From Hyphomicrobiales bacterium (GTDB lineage Bacteria; Pseudomonadota; Alphaproteobacteria; Rhizobiales; JAJFHR01): 64,000 nucleotides of DNA. Under the pieces are notes generated by a model. That model was not told the DNA's origin and did no database searches. It worked only from the letters and a program-made list of their open reading frames with translations. Position 1 is the stretch's first letter; every line of letters begins with the position of its first letter. The DNA lies in the NCBI GenBank assembly GCA_021775475.1, contig JAJFHS010000043.1:1-64000 (forward strand), given 5' to 3'. This document shows positions 20,850 through 29,980 of this stretch, piece after piece. The position numbers and the translations under genes are program-made.

Positions 20850-22153
20850 GTATAACTCCTTATCACACGTGTTGTTTTGCCTTCGCTCAGCGGCAAACTG
20901 CCATGCTCCAGCAAAGTAACCCTGGCGGTGGCACCGAGGGTTACCTTCAAAGCCGTTTCAATTGCATTCAACAAAGCCGGAGTTGCGATAGTATCTGGCA
21001 TCAATTCCGCTTTCACCGGTAAAGCGTCATGTGGCGGCGGGGTTGCAAGCTTGATGCGGTAATCTCCTGTCAACTCGGAAAATCCTGCCAGCACCGAAGC
21101 CACCATGGTCGGAAACAGGTTCAACCCCCGCACCACCACCATATCATCATTGCGGCCAACCACGCGAAACCGAAACCCGGTGCGACCACAGGTGCAAGGG
21201 TCATCCGCATCGATTGTTATGATATCGCCGGATCGAAACCTCACCAGCGGCTGGCAGTCGCGCTCCAGATGGGTAAGCACCAGCTCACCCGTCTGCCCCG
21301 GTTCAATCGGCAGTGGTTCGTCACTTTCCGGGTTGATAAGTTCGGGATAAAGTACGTCAGCAGCCATAAAATGCAGCCGTGTGTCATGTTCACACTGGGC
21401 GGCAAAATTACAGAAAACGTCTGATACACCATAGTTGGCATTGCGCGGCTCAAGTCCCCACAGGTTGCGGATGCGGTCACGCAAGGCCATATCGTCCAGC
21501 CCCGCCTCTCCCCCAAACAGACCCAGTTTCAAACCAAGATCACGCGGGGCCACACCGGGAAATTTTTTCTCCAGCACACGGGCAATCACCGCAGGATAAG
21601 ACGGGGTGCACGAAATCGCTGTCACACCCACTTCCATAATTGTCCGGATCAGTAATTCTGTATTGCCGGTTCCAAACGGAATGACCATGGCACCAGTACG
21701 CTCGAGACCCATGTGGTCAGTCAGCCCGCCCATCCACATCTGGTAGTTGAGACAATGAACGACTGTGTGCTCCGGTCCCAGGCCAGCAGCACTTTGACAA
21801 CGCCCGGCAACGACTTCTGTCACCTCGCAATCGCGCGGTGATAACGCCAGGTTCATCGCCTGCCCGGTGGTGCCGGAAGTACGGTGCAGTCTGTTCACCG
21901 AATTTCGCCACGTGTTGAGATAATCGCCAAATGGTGGGTGCGCGGCCTGTGACAAGCGCAATTCCGCCTTGGAACAAAGCGGCAGCTCAGGCAGATCGCA
22001 CAGGTTTTCAGGAGCACATTTGCCCGCCCACAAGGTTTTAAAAAACGGTGAGGCGGCAACATGTTTTCGTTGGGTTTTCCACGCCACTTGTTGATGCTGA
22101 GCAAGCGCATCGCGGGAAAGAAATTCACCTTTATCATGCATTGATCTGCTCAC
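20846..22153 (-). CDS. Phenylacetate-CoA ligase-like AMP-forming enzyme
   Basis: 435 residues, the length of the PaaK branch of ANL adenylate-forming enzymes. The phosphate-binding loop is LHRTSGTTGQAMNLA, followed by the NYGVSDVFCNFAAQCEHDTRLHF adenylate-binding region and the hinge/C-domain FRFRVVGRNDDMVVVRGLNLFP. It should activate a carboxylic acid with ATP to its CoA thioester; the acid is not identifiable. The PaaK signature and the translationally coupled crotonase suggest a small aromatic or branched acid pathway, but no paa ring-oxygenation genes are nearby. Confidence 0.85.
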   Translation of the reverse strand: MSRSMHDKGEFLSRDALAQHQQVAWKTQRKHVAASPFFKTLWAGKCAPENLCDLPELPLCSKAELRLSQAAHPPFGDYLNTWRNSVNRLHRTSGTTGQAMNLALSPRDCEVTEVVAGRCQSAAGLGPEHTVVHCLNYQMWMGGLTDHMGLERTGAMVIPFGTGNTELLIRTIMEVGVTAISCTPSYPAVIARVLEKKFPGVAPRDLGLKLGLFGGEAGLDDMALRDRIRNLWGLEPRNANYGVSDVFCNFAAQCEHDTRLHFMAADVLYPELINPESDEPLPIEPGQTGELVLTHLERDCQPLVRFRSGDIITIDADDPCTCGRTGFRFRVVGRNDDMVVVRGLNLFPTMVASVLAGFSELTGDYRIKLATPPPHDALPVKAELMPDTIATPALLNAIETALKVTLGATARVTLLEHGSLPLSEGKTTRVIRSYT

Positions 22154-22366
22154 TCCGGTTTTCTGATTGGCGGAAAAGTTTTTCGTGTTTAACGGGTTAC
22201 AGTCAACCCCGTTTTGATCCCGACATATTGAACAAGTCGACTCAGTGAAGTATGAAGGACACCTTGATCACTACGCAAGAGATTTGAGCGGTTGTAGAGT
22301 GCTGGTGCTCTATGATATTGTGATATTGGGGAAGAGTGAAAGCGTCGAATAAAAGGTTGCAAAATT

Positions 22367-23587
22367 GTGAGCCCGGAAAAATACAAAAGTGTGTTTGAAA
22401 ATGCGATTTCTGCCCTGCGCGAAGAAGGACGTTATCGCCATTTTGCTGATATCAAGCGCTGTCAGGGTAAATTTCCCAAAGCGCTGTATTATGGCCCCGA
22501 TGGCACCAAGGAGATAACCGTCTGGTGTAGCAATGATTATCTTGGCATGGGCCAGCATCCAAAAGTTCTCAAAGCCATGCATGAAGCCATTGATACCGTT
22601 GGTGCGGGCTCGGGTGGTACGCGTAACATTGCCGGTACCACCCATTATCATGTGGAACTTGAACAAGAGTTGGCCGACCTTCACGGCAAGGAAGGTGCGC
22701 TTTTATTCAACTCCGGCTATATGGCCAATGAGGCGACGCTTTCCACACTGGCGCGGCTGATGCCCGATTGTGTTATTCTGTCTGATGAAATGAACCATGC
22801 CTCGATGATTGAAGGCATTCGCCAGGGCCGCGGACCCAAACGCATCTGGCGTCATAACGACCTGGCTGATCTCGAAGGTCAACTCAAAACCATAAACAAG
22901 AACACAGCCAAGGTGATTGCGTTCGAATCACTTTATTCCATGGATGGCGATGTCGCCCCGATTGAACAAATCTGCGATCTGGCAGATCGCTATGGCGCGC
23001 TTACCTATCTCGATGAAGTTCATGCCGTTGGCCTTTATGGCGCGCGCGGTGGTGGCATAGCCGAGCGCGATAATATCAGCGATCGCGTTGACATCATTGA
23101 AGGCACGATGGCCAAGGGCTTTGGCCTCATGGGCGGCTATATTGCCGCCAACACTTTGATCATCGATGCCATTCGCTCTTATGCACCGGGGTTTATTTTC
23201 ACCACCTCCACTTCCCCGGTAATTGCAGCGGGTGCTCTGGCGGCCATTCGCCATCTCAAGCAAAGCGATGTTGAGCGCAACCAGCACCAGGCGCGTGCAG
23301 CAGACCTCAAAGAAATGTTGCGGCAACATAAGCTGCCGTTGATGGAGAGTTCCACCCACGTGGTGCCGGTGTTTGTCGGTAATCCGGTTTTGTGCAAAAC
23401 CCTCACCGATGTTCTGCTTGATCAATATTCAATCTATGTGCAACCCATCAACTATCCCACGGTACCACGCGGCACCGAGCGCATTCGCTTAACGCCATCG
23501 CCTTTGCACAATGGTGAAGATTTGCGCAAACTGGTTAAAGCTCTTGATGATTTGTGGCGGGAGATGAAAATTGAACGCGCGGCGTGA
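22367..23587 (+). CDS. hemA: 5-aminolevulinate synthase
   Basis: 406 residues; condenses glycine and succinyl-CoA to 5-aminolevulinate, the C4 entry to heme synthesis found in alphaproteobacteria. Start is a GTG at 22367 ([14 protein letters not shown]). Alpha-oxoamine synthase features are [45 protein letters not shown] and the PLP lysine Lys250 in [14 protein letters not shown] (most family members read AKAFG). The C-terminal [21 protein letters not shown] is typical. The upstream gap 22154-22366 has no gene. A small DUF6898 gene overlaps its end. Confidence 0.97.
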   Translation: MSPEKYKSVFENAISALREEGRYRHFADIKRCQGKFPKALYYGPDGTKEITVWCSNDYLGMGQHPKVLKAMHEAIDTVGAGSGGTRNIAGTTHYHVELEQELADLHGKEGALLFNSGYMANEATLSTLARLMPDCVILSDEMNHASMIEGIRQGRGPKRIWRHNDLADLEGQLKTINKNTAKVIAFESLYSMDGDVAPIEQICDLADRYGALTYLDEVHAVGLYGARGGGIAERDNISDRVDIIEGTMAKGFGLMGGYIAANTLIIDAIRSYAPGFIFTTSTSPVIAAGALAAIRHLKQSDVERNQHQARAADLKEMLRQHKLPLMESSTHVVPVFVGNPVLCKTLTDVLLDQYSIYVQPINYPTVPRGTERIRLTPSPLHNGEDLRKLVKALDDLWREMKIERAA

Positions 23588-23792
23588 TAATCGTAATCCC
23601 GGACAGGGGCAAACTCCAGGCGAAGTCTACATAGAAACCCAGAAAATTGGTACTTTTGTAAAAGTCAGCGCCATTGATGCCAAAACCGGTTTCGAAGTTT
23701 CCATTCAGGGCCCGGCAAGCGCCTCGCAAAAAGAGCTTGAAACCATTGCCATAAACAAGCTGAAATATGTAATGGCCAAAAAGTCGCGATAA
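23571..23792 (+). CDS. DUF6898 family small protein
   Basis: 73 residues containing [20 protein letters not shown] and [30 protein letters not shown], the conserved core of a small alphaproteobacterial family that regularly follows hemA or similar genes; function unknown. It begins with TTG at 23571 inside the last codons of hemA, with GGGAG 7 bases upstream, so expression is probably coupled to hemA. No signal peptide or cysteines. Confidence 0.8.
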   Translation: MNARRDNRNPGQGQTPGEVYIETQKIGTFVKVSAIDAKTGFEVSIQGPASASQKELETIAINKLKYVMAKKSR

Positions 23793-23835
23793 AAACCCGT
23801 TGTTACGAATCTTTGAGTTGTTATAAAAGGAACTC

Positions 23836-26085
23836 ATGACAACAACCCTGCCACCACCATCATCCGATGGCATCGAGCCTGTAGACTTGAGAGAAGCGCT
23901 CGAAGAACGCTATCTGGCGTACGCGCTTGCCACCATCATGCACCGGGCTTTGCCCGATGCGCGTGATGGTCTAAAACCTGTTCACCGCCGCGTCCTCTAT
24001 GCCATGCGGCAGTTGAAGCTGGATCCTTCGCAAAAATTCAAAAAATGCGCCCGTGTGGTTGGTGACGTTATTGGCCGCTATCACCCCCATGGTGATCAGG
24101 CCGTCTATGATGCGCTTGTGAGACTGGCGCAAAGCTTTTCCGTGCGTTACCCGCTGATAGATGGTCAGGGCAACTTCGGCAATATCGACGGTGATAACGC
24201 TGCCGCCATGCGCTATACCGAATCACGGCTGACAGAAGTTGCAGCAAACCTTCTCGAAGGTCTGGATGAAGACACGGTTGATTTTCGCGAGACTTACGAT
24301 GGCGAAGATTCTGAACCCATGGTGCTGCCCGCCAACTTCCCCAATCTGCTTGCCAATGGCTCTACCGGTATCGCCGTTGGCATGGCCACCAGCATCCCGC
24401 CACATAATGTATCCGAACTTTGTGATGCCGCCCTCCACCTGATTAAATTTCCTAATGCCACCCCGGAAAAACTGACCGAATTTGTCAAAGGCCCGGATTT
24501 TCCCACCGGTGGTATTATTGTCGAACCACATGCAGCCATCGTTGAAGCCTATCGCACCGGTCGCGGTGGTTTCAGGGTGCGGGCCAAATGGGAGCGCGAA
24601 GATACAGGTCGCGGCGGTTACCAGATCGTCATTACCGAAATTCCCTATCAGGTGCAAAAATCCAAACTGATTGAAAAAATCGCCGAACTTATGCAAGCCC
24701 GAAAACTACCGCTTGTAGCCGACATAAGAGACGAATCAGCTGAAGACATCCGCCTGATTATCGAGCCCAAATCGCGCACGATTGATGACACTTTGATGAT
24801 GGAATCCCTGTTCAAACTGTCTGATCTGGAAAACCGCATTTCGCTTAATATGAATGTGTTGAGTGCAGGACAAATTCCCGGCGTCATGTCTTTGCGCGAG
24901 GTTCTGCGGCAATGGCTTGATCACCGTCGCCAAGTGTTGGTGCGGCGTTCTGAATATCGCCTAAAAAAAATTGACCAGCGCCTTGAAATTTTGGCGGGCT
25001 TTTTGGTCGCATTCCTCAATCTCGATGAAGTGATCCGCATTATCCGTTTTGAAGATGAGCCCAAACAACAATTGATAGTAACGTTCTCAATCTCGGAAGT
25101 ACAGGCCGAGGCTATTTTAAACATGCGATTGCGCTCCTTGCGCAAGCTTGAGGAGATGGAACTTCGCCGTGAACACGAAGCGCTCACCCTTGAACGTGTC
25201 GGCCTGGTCGAGCTGTTGGGATCAGATGATAATCAATGGCGGCAAATTGCCGGGGAAATCCGCGAAATCCGCAAAAAATTTAGTAAGGACACCGAACTGG
25301 GTGCGCGCCGTTCGCAGTTTTCTGACATGCCCGAAGGTGATTTCGACATTTCGGCCGCCATGATCGAAAAAGAGCCTATCACCATTATCTGTTCGCAAAA
25401 AGGCTGGATCAGGGCCTTACGGGGCCATCTGGCTGACATGGAAAGCCTGTCGTTCAAAACCGGCGATGGCCCCGAACATGCTTTCCACGCCGAGACCACC
25501 GACAAGATACTGGTGTTTGCCAGTGACGGCCGGTTTTTCACTCTTGGTGCAGACAAGTTGCCCGGCGGGCGCGGTCATGGCGAGCCGTTGCGGTTGATGA
25601 TCGACCTCGATCAAAGCGAAGGCGTCATTGCGCTCTTTGTGCACAAGCCTGAACGCAAGCTTCTGGTCGCCTCAAGTGATGCCCGCGGCTTTGTTGTCAG
25701 CGAAGATGATGTTATCGCCAACACCCGCAAAGGCAAGCAGGTGTTGAATGTAAAACTGCCCGCTGAAGCCATTGTGTGCACCCCTGTACCGGTTGATGCC
25801 GATCACGTGGCTGCCGTTGGAGACAATAGAAAGCTGCTGATTTTCCCGCTTTCCGGCCTGCCTGAAATGAACCGGGGACGTGGCGTCATATTGCAGAAAT
25901 ATAAGGACGGCGGACTTTCAGATGCCAAGGCTTTCAACCTCGAAAGCGGCCTGTCATGGCTGGACAGCTCCAACCGGACCTGGAATGTTAGTGACCTCAA
26001 TGACTGGCTCGGTGCCAGAGCTTCTGCTGGACGTTTGCCACCCAAAGGATTTTCCAGAAACAACAAATTCGGCGGCGGGTTTTAG
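23836..26085 (+). CDS. parC: DNA topoisomerase IV subunit A
   Basis: 749 residues; the subunit that cuts and rejoins DNA in topoisomerase IV, which decatenates daughter chromosomes. The catalytic Tyr127 is in [11 protein letters not shown], and the quinolone-resistance-determining region [20 protein letters not shown] (80-99) is intact, though position 87 is D-Q (HGDQ) where GyrA usually has HGDS/T. The C-terminal beta-pinwheel is short, as in ParC, and lacks a GyrA box, supporting ParC over GyrA. AAGGA precedes the ATG. A cytochrome c gene follows after 12 bases. Confidence 0.95.
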   Translation: MTTTLPPPSSDGIEPVDLREALEERYLAYALATIMHRALPDARDGLKPVHRRVLYAMRQLKLDPSQKFKKCARVVGDVIGRYHPHGDQAVYDALVRLAQSFSVRYPLIDGQGNFGNIDGDNAAAMRYTESRLTEVAANLLEGLDEDTVDFRETYDGEDSEPMVLPANFPNLLANGSTGIAVGMATSIPPHNVSELCDAALHLIKFPNATPEKLTEFVKGPDFPTGGIIVEPHAAIVEAYRTGRGGFRVRAKWEREDTGRGGYQIVITEIPYQVQKSKLIEKIAELMQARKLPLVADIRDESAEDIRLIIEPKSRTIDDTLMMESLFKLSDLENRISLNMNVLSAGQIPGVMSLREVLRQWLDHRRQVLVRRSEYRLKKIDQRLEILAGFLVAFLNLDEVIRIIRFEDEPKQQLIVTFSISEVQAEAILNMRLRSLRKLEEMELRREHEALTLERVGLVELLGSDDNQWRQIAGEIREIRKKFSKDTELGARRSQFSDMPEGDFDISAAMIEKEPITIICSQKGWIRALRGHLADMESLSFKTGDGPEHAFHAETTDKILVFASDGRFFTLGADKLPGGRGHGEPLRLMIDLDQSEGVIALFVHKPERKLLVASSDARGFVVSEDDVIANTRKGKQVLNVKLPAEAIVCTPVPVDADHVAAVGDNRKLLIFPLSGLPEMNRGRGVILQKYKDGGLSDAKAFNLESGLSWLDSSNRTWNVSDLNDWLGARASAGRLPPKGFSRNNKFGGGF

Positions 26086-26097
26086 GATTTGTAGACA

Positions 26098-26583
26098 ATG
26101 AACATGAAAAACCTGTTGGTCGCATCCAGTGCAATTTTACTGATTGCCGGTGTCGGTATGGGAATATTTATATATCTCAAGCGCCCCAGCTCACCATCCC
26201 TGCAATCGTACAATGCAACGATTGTTGCCCAGGGCAAACAGGTATACCTGGAGAGCTGCGCTGCGTGTCATGGCGTTGACCTCAAGGGACAGGCAAACTG
26301 GACCGATCGCAATGCGGAAGGTAAACTGCCCGCCCCTCCCCATGATCCATCCGGCCATACCTGGCATCATGGCGACAAGATTTTGTTCGACCTTACCAAG
26401 ATCGGTCCGGCAAAAATTTTGGGTGGCGATTACAAAACCGATATGCCGGGCTTTGAAGGCATGCTTAGTGACGAAGAAATAATCGCAGCTTTATCCTACA
26501 TCAAAAGCACCTGGCCAAAGGAGATGCAGAAAAGACACGACCTGCTTAATGAAAGCCTGCGCCAACAGGAAGCGCAAAAATAA
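26098..26583 (+). CDS. Membrane-anchored c-type cytochrome
   Basis: 161 residues; an alternative ATG lies two codons later. An N-terminal membrane segment (about 5-27, LLVASSAILLIAGVGMGIFIYL) anchors the protein, with the heme domain in the periplasm. Heme-binding CAACH is at 54-58 and the likely distal ligand is Met116 in KTDMPGFEG. The family is that of small cytochrome c/copper-linked 'cytochrome c553-like' proteins; its redox partner is not evident. It follows parC by 12 bases without functional connection and converges with the DMT transporter gene. Confidence 0.88.
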   Translation: MNMKNLLVASSAILLIAGVGMGIFIYLKRPSSPSLQSYNATIVAQGKQVYLESCAACHGVDLKGQANWTDRNAEGKLPAPPHDPSGHTWHHGDKILFDLTKIGPAKILGGDYKTDMPGFEGMLSDEEIIAALSYIKSTWPKEMQKRHDLLNESLRQQEAQK

Positions 26584-26589
26584 TGCGAT

Positions 26590-27453
26590 TTATCGTCTAA
26601 AACTCAACATCGAATGCACAATCAGCGTGGTGATAACGATAGCACCACCGATAAAAGCCATTTTTGACGGCTCTTCCCCCACCGCCAGCCATACCCACAA
26701 CGGCCCCAGTACAGTTTCAAGCAGATAGAACATGCCAACGTGGGCTGCAGGCAGAAGAGACGGCGCATACGCCAGCAGACTGGCAGCGATAGCCATGACC
26801 ACAATGCCATTAGCCGCCATATACCCCCATTGACTGCCTTCAAGCATCAAGCTGGGTGCAAAAGGCAAGGCAAAAAGGGCGGCAAGGAGCCCAGCCAGAG
26901 CCGGTGACGTGGTCAGGTTTAAACCACTTTTGCGGGTGAAAACGATGGCTGAAGCCAGGGTAAAAACCGCCAGCATCGCCATCACATCACCATAGAAACT
27001 CAAGCTGCCAAAACTGTCCTGAATAATGATGGCAACACCAAAGAAGGATACAGCGATGGCTATCCAGGTCGGAATATCTACCCGGTCACTCAAAAACACC
27101 AGCGAAAGCAGCGCGCAAATCAGCGGGTTCAAGGCGAGAATTACCAGCAAATTGGCCACAGACGTATTGTGCAGAGCAATCACAAAAAACACGTTGCTCA
27201 AGCCATACAACAATGAAACAAACATCCCCCACCGCCCCATCAGGAACGATTGCCGGTTGCCCTTGCAGTGACGGCGCCACAGCCACCAGGCGCCCAGTGC
27301 CAGGAATACAAAAATGCCGCGCCAGAACATCACTGTCCACTGGTTGCCGTCAACCAGACGCAACAACGGCGTATCCAGCGAAAGCAATAATACTCCGAAA
27401 ATTGTAACCGCCAGGCCTTTGCGGTAATCAGATGAGCGCGCTGTTGAAGGCAT
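26590..27453 (-). CDS. DMT superfamily transporter (EamA)
   Basis: 287 residues with about ten hydrophobic helices forming two EamA repeats (about 14-140 and 150-283). Typical motifs are ALNPLICALLSLVFL at the end of repeat 1 and LLETVLGPLWVWLAVGEEPS at the end of repeat 2. Such proteins export or import small metabolites or amino acids; the substrate is unknown. It is followed by bpt on the same strand but 33 bases apart with independent function. Confidence 0.88.
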   Translation of the reverse strand: MPSTARSSDYRKGLAVTIFGVLLLSLDTPLLRLVDGNQWTVMFWRGIFVFLALGAWWLWRRHCKGNRQSFLMGRWGMFVSLLYGLSNVFFVIALHNTSVANLLVILALNPLICALLSLVFLSDRVDIPTWIAIAVSFFGVAIIIQDSFGSLSFYGDVMAMLAVFTLASAIVFTRKSGLNLTTSPALAGLLAALFALPFAPSLMLEGSQWGYMAANGIVVMAIAASLLAYAPSLLPAAHVGMFYLLETVLGPLWVWLAVGEEPSKMAFIGGAIVITTLIVHSMLSFRR

Positions 27454-27486
27454 TAAAATTCAGACTTTTTAAAATCGACCAACTCT

Positions 27487-28239
27487 TTAAGCCTGATCAC
27501 GATGCCAGCCTGTCGCATCCAGTCGTTCTTGTGGAGAAAAACGTGATTTATAGTCCATTTTTGACGAACCGGGAACCCAGTAACCCAGGTACAAGAACGG
27601 CAATCCCATTTTGCGGGCGCGCTCAATATGATCCAGAACCATATAGGTTCCAAGGCTGCGATTGTCGTATTCCGGATTGAAAAAACTGTAGATCATCGAA
27701 AGACCATCTTCCATAATATCACTGAGGGCAGCACCAACCAGTTCACCTTCTTGCCCATTTGACGGATCCTGCGACAAGTCCGGCCTCAATCGGTATTCGA
27801 ACAACCTGGTATCAACGAAGGTATCTTCAACCATGGCAGCAAAATCCAGAACCGTCATATCGGTCATGCCACCGGCAGTATGGCGCTGGTCAATATAATC
27901 TCTGAAAATCGAATAATTTTCCGATGTCGGCACCGGTATTTTCATCGAACCGGTTATGTCGGTATTTTTTCGCATGATGCGCCTGAACGATTTTGTCATC
28001 CTAAACTCATCAACAATTACCCGCACGGAAGTGCATGCTTTACAGTCTTCGCATGCCGGACGATAGGCAATATTCTGGCTGCGGCGAAAACCACCCTGGC
28101 TCAGGGAATCGTTTAATTCCCGGGCACCTTCGCCAATGAGATGGGTAAATATCTTGCGCTCGAACTTATCCCCGAGATACGGACACGGCTGTGGTGGGGT
28201 AATATAAAACTGCGGGATATTTTTGCCGTGTATGCTCAC
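27487..28239 (-). CDS. bpt: Leucyl/arginyl-tRNA-protein transferase
   Basis: 250 residues of the bacterial Bpt/Ate family, which adds leucine (or arginine) from tRNA to N-terminal Asp or Glu, marking proteins for ClpAP in the N-degron pathway. N-terminal [25 protein letters not shown] with the cysteine pair [12 protein letters not shown], and the GNAT-like C-terminal part with [22 protein letters not shown] and [18 protein letters not shown], are diagnostic. The ATG at 28239 is divergent from the YfcG-like GST. Confidence 0.95.
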   Translation of the reverse strand: MSIHGKNIPQFYITPPQPCPYLGDKFERKIFTHLIGEGARELNDSLSQGGFRRSQNIAYRPACEDCKACTSVRVIVDEFRMTKSFRRIMRKNTDITGSMKIPVPTSENYSIFRDYIDQRHTAGGMTDMTVLDFAAMVEDTFVDTRLFEYRLRPDLSQDPSNGQEGELVGAALSDIMEDGLSMIYSFFNPEYDNRSLGTYMVLDHIERARKMGLPFLYLGYWVPGSSKMDYKSRFSPQERLDATGWHRDQA

Positions 28240-28394
28240 CGTTCAATCCGTCTTTAAAACATCGTCCGCGTTGCCTGTAACGCTGCCCCAGTATGGCAAT
28301 TCTTTGCGCCCACCACAATGATTGTTGTGGCCGGGTGAAAAATTCCGAGAATCGGGTTAATTTGTTGGCAAATAAGTTTACCGGAGAATTAAAA

Positions 28395-29105
28395 ATGGCT
28401 ACAGCCACACAAAAACCAATCGAATTATATTATTGGCCGACCCCAAATGGCTACAAAGTGTCAATCATGCTTGAAGAATGCCGCCTGCCTTACGAAGTAA
28501 AATTCATCAATATCGGCAAAGGCGATCAGTTCAAGAAATCATTCCTCAAAATCGCCCCCAATAACCGCATGCCCGCGATCACCGATCCTGCCGGACCGGG
28601 AGCAAAACCGATTTCGATATTCGAATCCGGTGCCATACTCCAGTATCTCGGCAATAAAACCGGAAAATTCTATCCCAAACGCACCCGTGCCCGCGTTGAG
28701 GTCGAGCAATGGTTATACTGGCAAATGGGTGGCCTCGGTCCCATGTGCGGCCAGACCCACCATTTTCGCAACTACGCCCCCAAAAAGATCCCCTATGCCA
28801 TTGATCGCTATGTCAACGAAGTCAACCGGCTCTATGGCGTATTAAACAAACAGCTTAAAGGACAGGATTTTATTGCCGGAAGCTACTCCATCGCCGATAT
28901 GGCTTGCGTTGGCTGGATCAGAGGATGGGAAAATCAGGGCCAGAATATCAGTGATTTCAAGAATTTGAATAAATGGTTCGAACGCGTCATGGCCCGCCCC
29001 GCCGTTGAACGCGGCATTGCTCTGGGTCAAGACAAGCGTTCCCAGCTCAGTCTCGCCGATGACAAGGAAGCTCAGAAAATTCTGTTTGGCCAAAGAGCGC
29101 GCTAG
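28395..29105 (+). CDS. Glutathione S-transferase, YfcG/disulfide-bond oxidoreductase type
   Basis: 236 residues from the ATG at 28395, preceded by CCGGAGAA; the frame is open upstream but without a ribosome site. The thioredoxin-like domain begins IELYYWPTPNGYKVSIMLEE with T-P-N-G at the glutathione site, and has NNRMPAITDP and SIFESGAILQYLG (Glu-Ser-Gly for gamma-glutamyl binding). The C-domain contains GSYSIADMACVGWIRGW, the conserved N-capping box. YfcG-like enzymes reduce disulfides with two glutathiones bound; the cellular substrate is unknown. Confidence 0.9.
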   Translation: MATATQKPIELYYWPTPNGYKVSIMLEECRLPYEVKFINIGKGDQFKKSFLKIAPNNRMPAITDPAGPGAKPISIFESGAILQYLGNKTGKFYPKRTRARVEVEQWLYWQMGGLGPMCGQTHHFRNYAPKKIPYAIDRYVNEVNRLYGVLNKQLKGQDFIAGSYSIADMACVGWIRGWENQGQNISDFKNLNKWFERVMARPAVERGIALGQDKRSQLSLADDKEAQKILFGQRAR

Positions 29106-29296
29106 ATTAGAACTGGATGGTTCAAACTCATGCGCACCATCGCGATCTTGAGTCGGGGTCCGTCGATTTTCACTCAAAATTGTCGGCGGGTTCTGGAGAA
29201 TTTATTTCAAATTATTCGCAACGCATTATGGATCAAAGTTATCAAAAGATTACCACGTATACGGATTATTTTATTCATAATCATTGTAAGAACCTG

Positions 29297-29323
29297 TTAT
29301 TGTTCGTTTCTTTTGAACAATAA
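29297..29323. promoter_or_regulatory. Perfect 9-bp inverted repeat in a gene-free region
   Basis: TTATTGTTC (29297-29305) and GAACAATAA (29315-29323) flank a 9-nt spacer inside the 403-base gap between the GST and Sel1-like genes. The arms are AT-rich and there is no long T-run directly after, so an operator is as likely as a terminator. A second hairpin CGTTGC-AAG-GCAACG is at 29466-29480, just before the next ribosome site. Otherwise the gap holds no gene. Confidence 0.4.
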
Positions 29324-29508
29324 AACATTAAAATAACCATTCCTTAGAGTTTTATTCAATCAAAATTAAGCCTCTTGTTTAACGCGCCTTTGAAGATCCT
29401 GTTGGCAATATAGACCCAAGGATCACAAAGGTCCGACGGATTTAGATAATCCATTCAAACCGTAGCGTTGCAAGGCAACGGCGGTTGAGAGAAAAACAGG
29501 AGGCAGAA

Positions 29509-29778
29509 ATGGCACGTATAGAAATAGCCGAGGCAGAACTGGCACAGATGTCACCTTCAGGTGGGCAATGCGAGGCATTGTTCAATCTGGGGTTAAAATA
29601 TTCGATCGGTATTGATGTTGAAACCGACATGATTACGGCTCACAAATGGTTTAACCTTGCGGCAATTTCAGGAAACGACCGGGCAAAAGAATACCGCCAG
29701 GAGATTTCCCGTGAATTATCCAGCGAGGAAATCATCGAAGCACAAAAGCTCGCACGCGAATGGGTCAGCATAAACTAG
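29509..29778 (+). CDS. Small Sel1-like repeat protein
   Basis: 89 residues from the ATG at 29509, which has a strong AGGAGG 6 bases upstream; a TTG at 29485 is less likely. Residues 20-60 contain one Sel1-type repeat: ALFNLGLKYSIGIDVETDMITAHKWFNLAAISGN, with the A-x-x-x-L-G and A-x-K-W-x-x-x-A-A pattern. The N-terminus is acidic and helical, the C-terminus a second helix (EEIIEAQKLAREW). No signal peptide. Such single-repeat proteins are common in rhizobia; probably a protein-interaction module of unknown partner. Confidence 0.82.
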   Translation: MARIEIAEAELAQMSPSGGQCEALFNLGLKYSIGIDVETDMITAHKWFNLAAISGNDRAKEYRQEISRELSSEEIIEAQKLAREWVSIN

Positions 29779-29809
29779 TGCCCGCGCAATTAATCGAGCC
29801 CATCCAACC

Positions 29810-29927
29810 CGTCATCCTCGGGCTTGACCCGAGGATCCATGCCGATGAGCTTTCGAAACAAAGATACGGCTTTTTTTGGCTGAGAAAATTGCGCAATGGA
29901 TCCACGGGGCAAGCCCGAGGATGACGA
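29810..29927. repeat. Composite ~118-bp palindromic repeat, copy 2
   Basis: Left arm 29810-29840 (CGTCATCCTCGGGCTTGACC, then CGAGGATCCAT) and right arm 29896-29927 (ATGGATCCACGGGGCAAGCC, then CGAGGATGACG) are inverted relative to each other. The inner sequence GCCGATGAGCTTTCGAAAC matches copy 1 (3781-3896) read on the other strand. It lies between the convergent Sel1-like and M3 peptidase genes. Confidence 0.8.
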
Positions 29928-29980
29928 AGAAGTAAGGTTTGGTAACCCATTAAATGCAATGTGTCTTAAGGCACAAATGC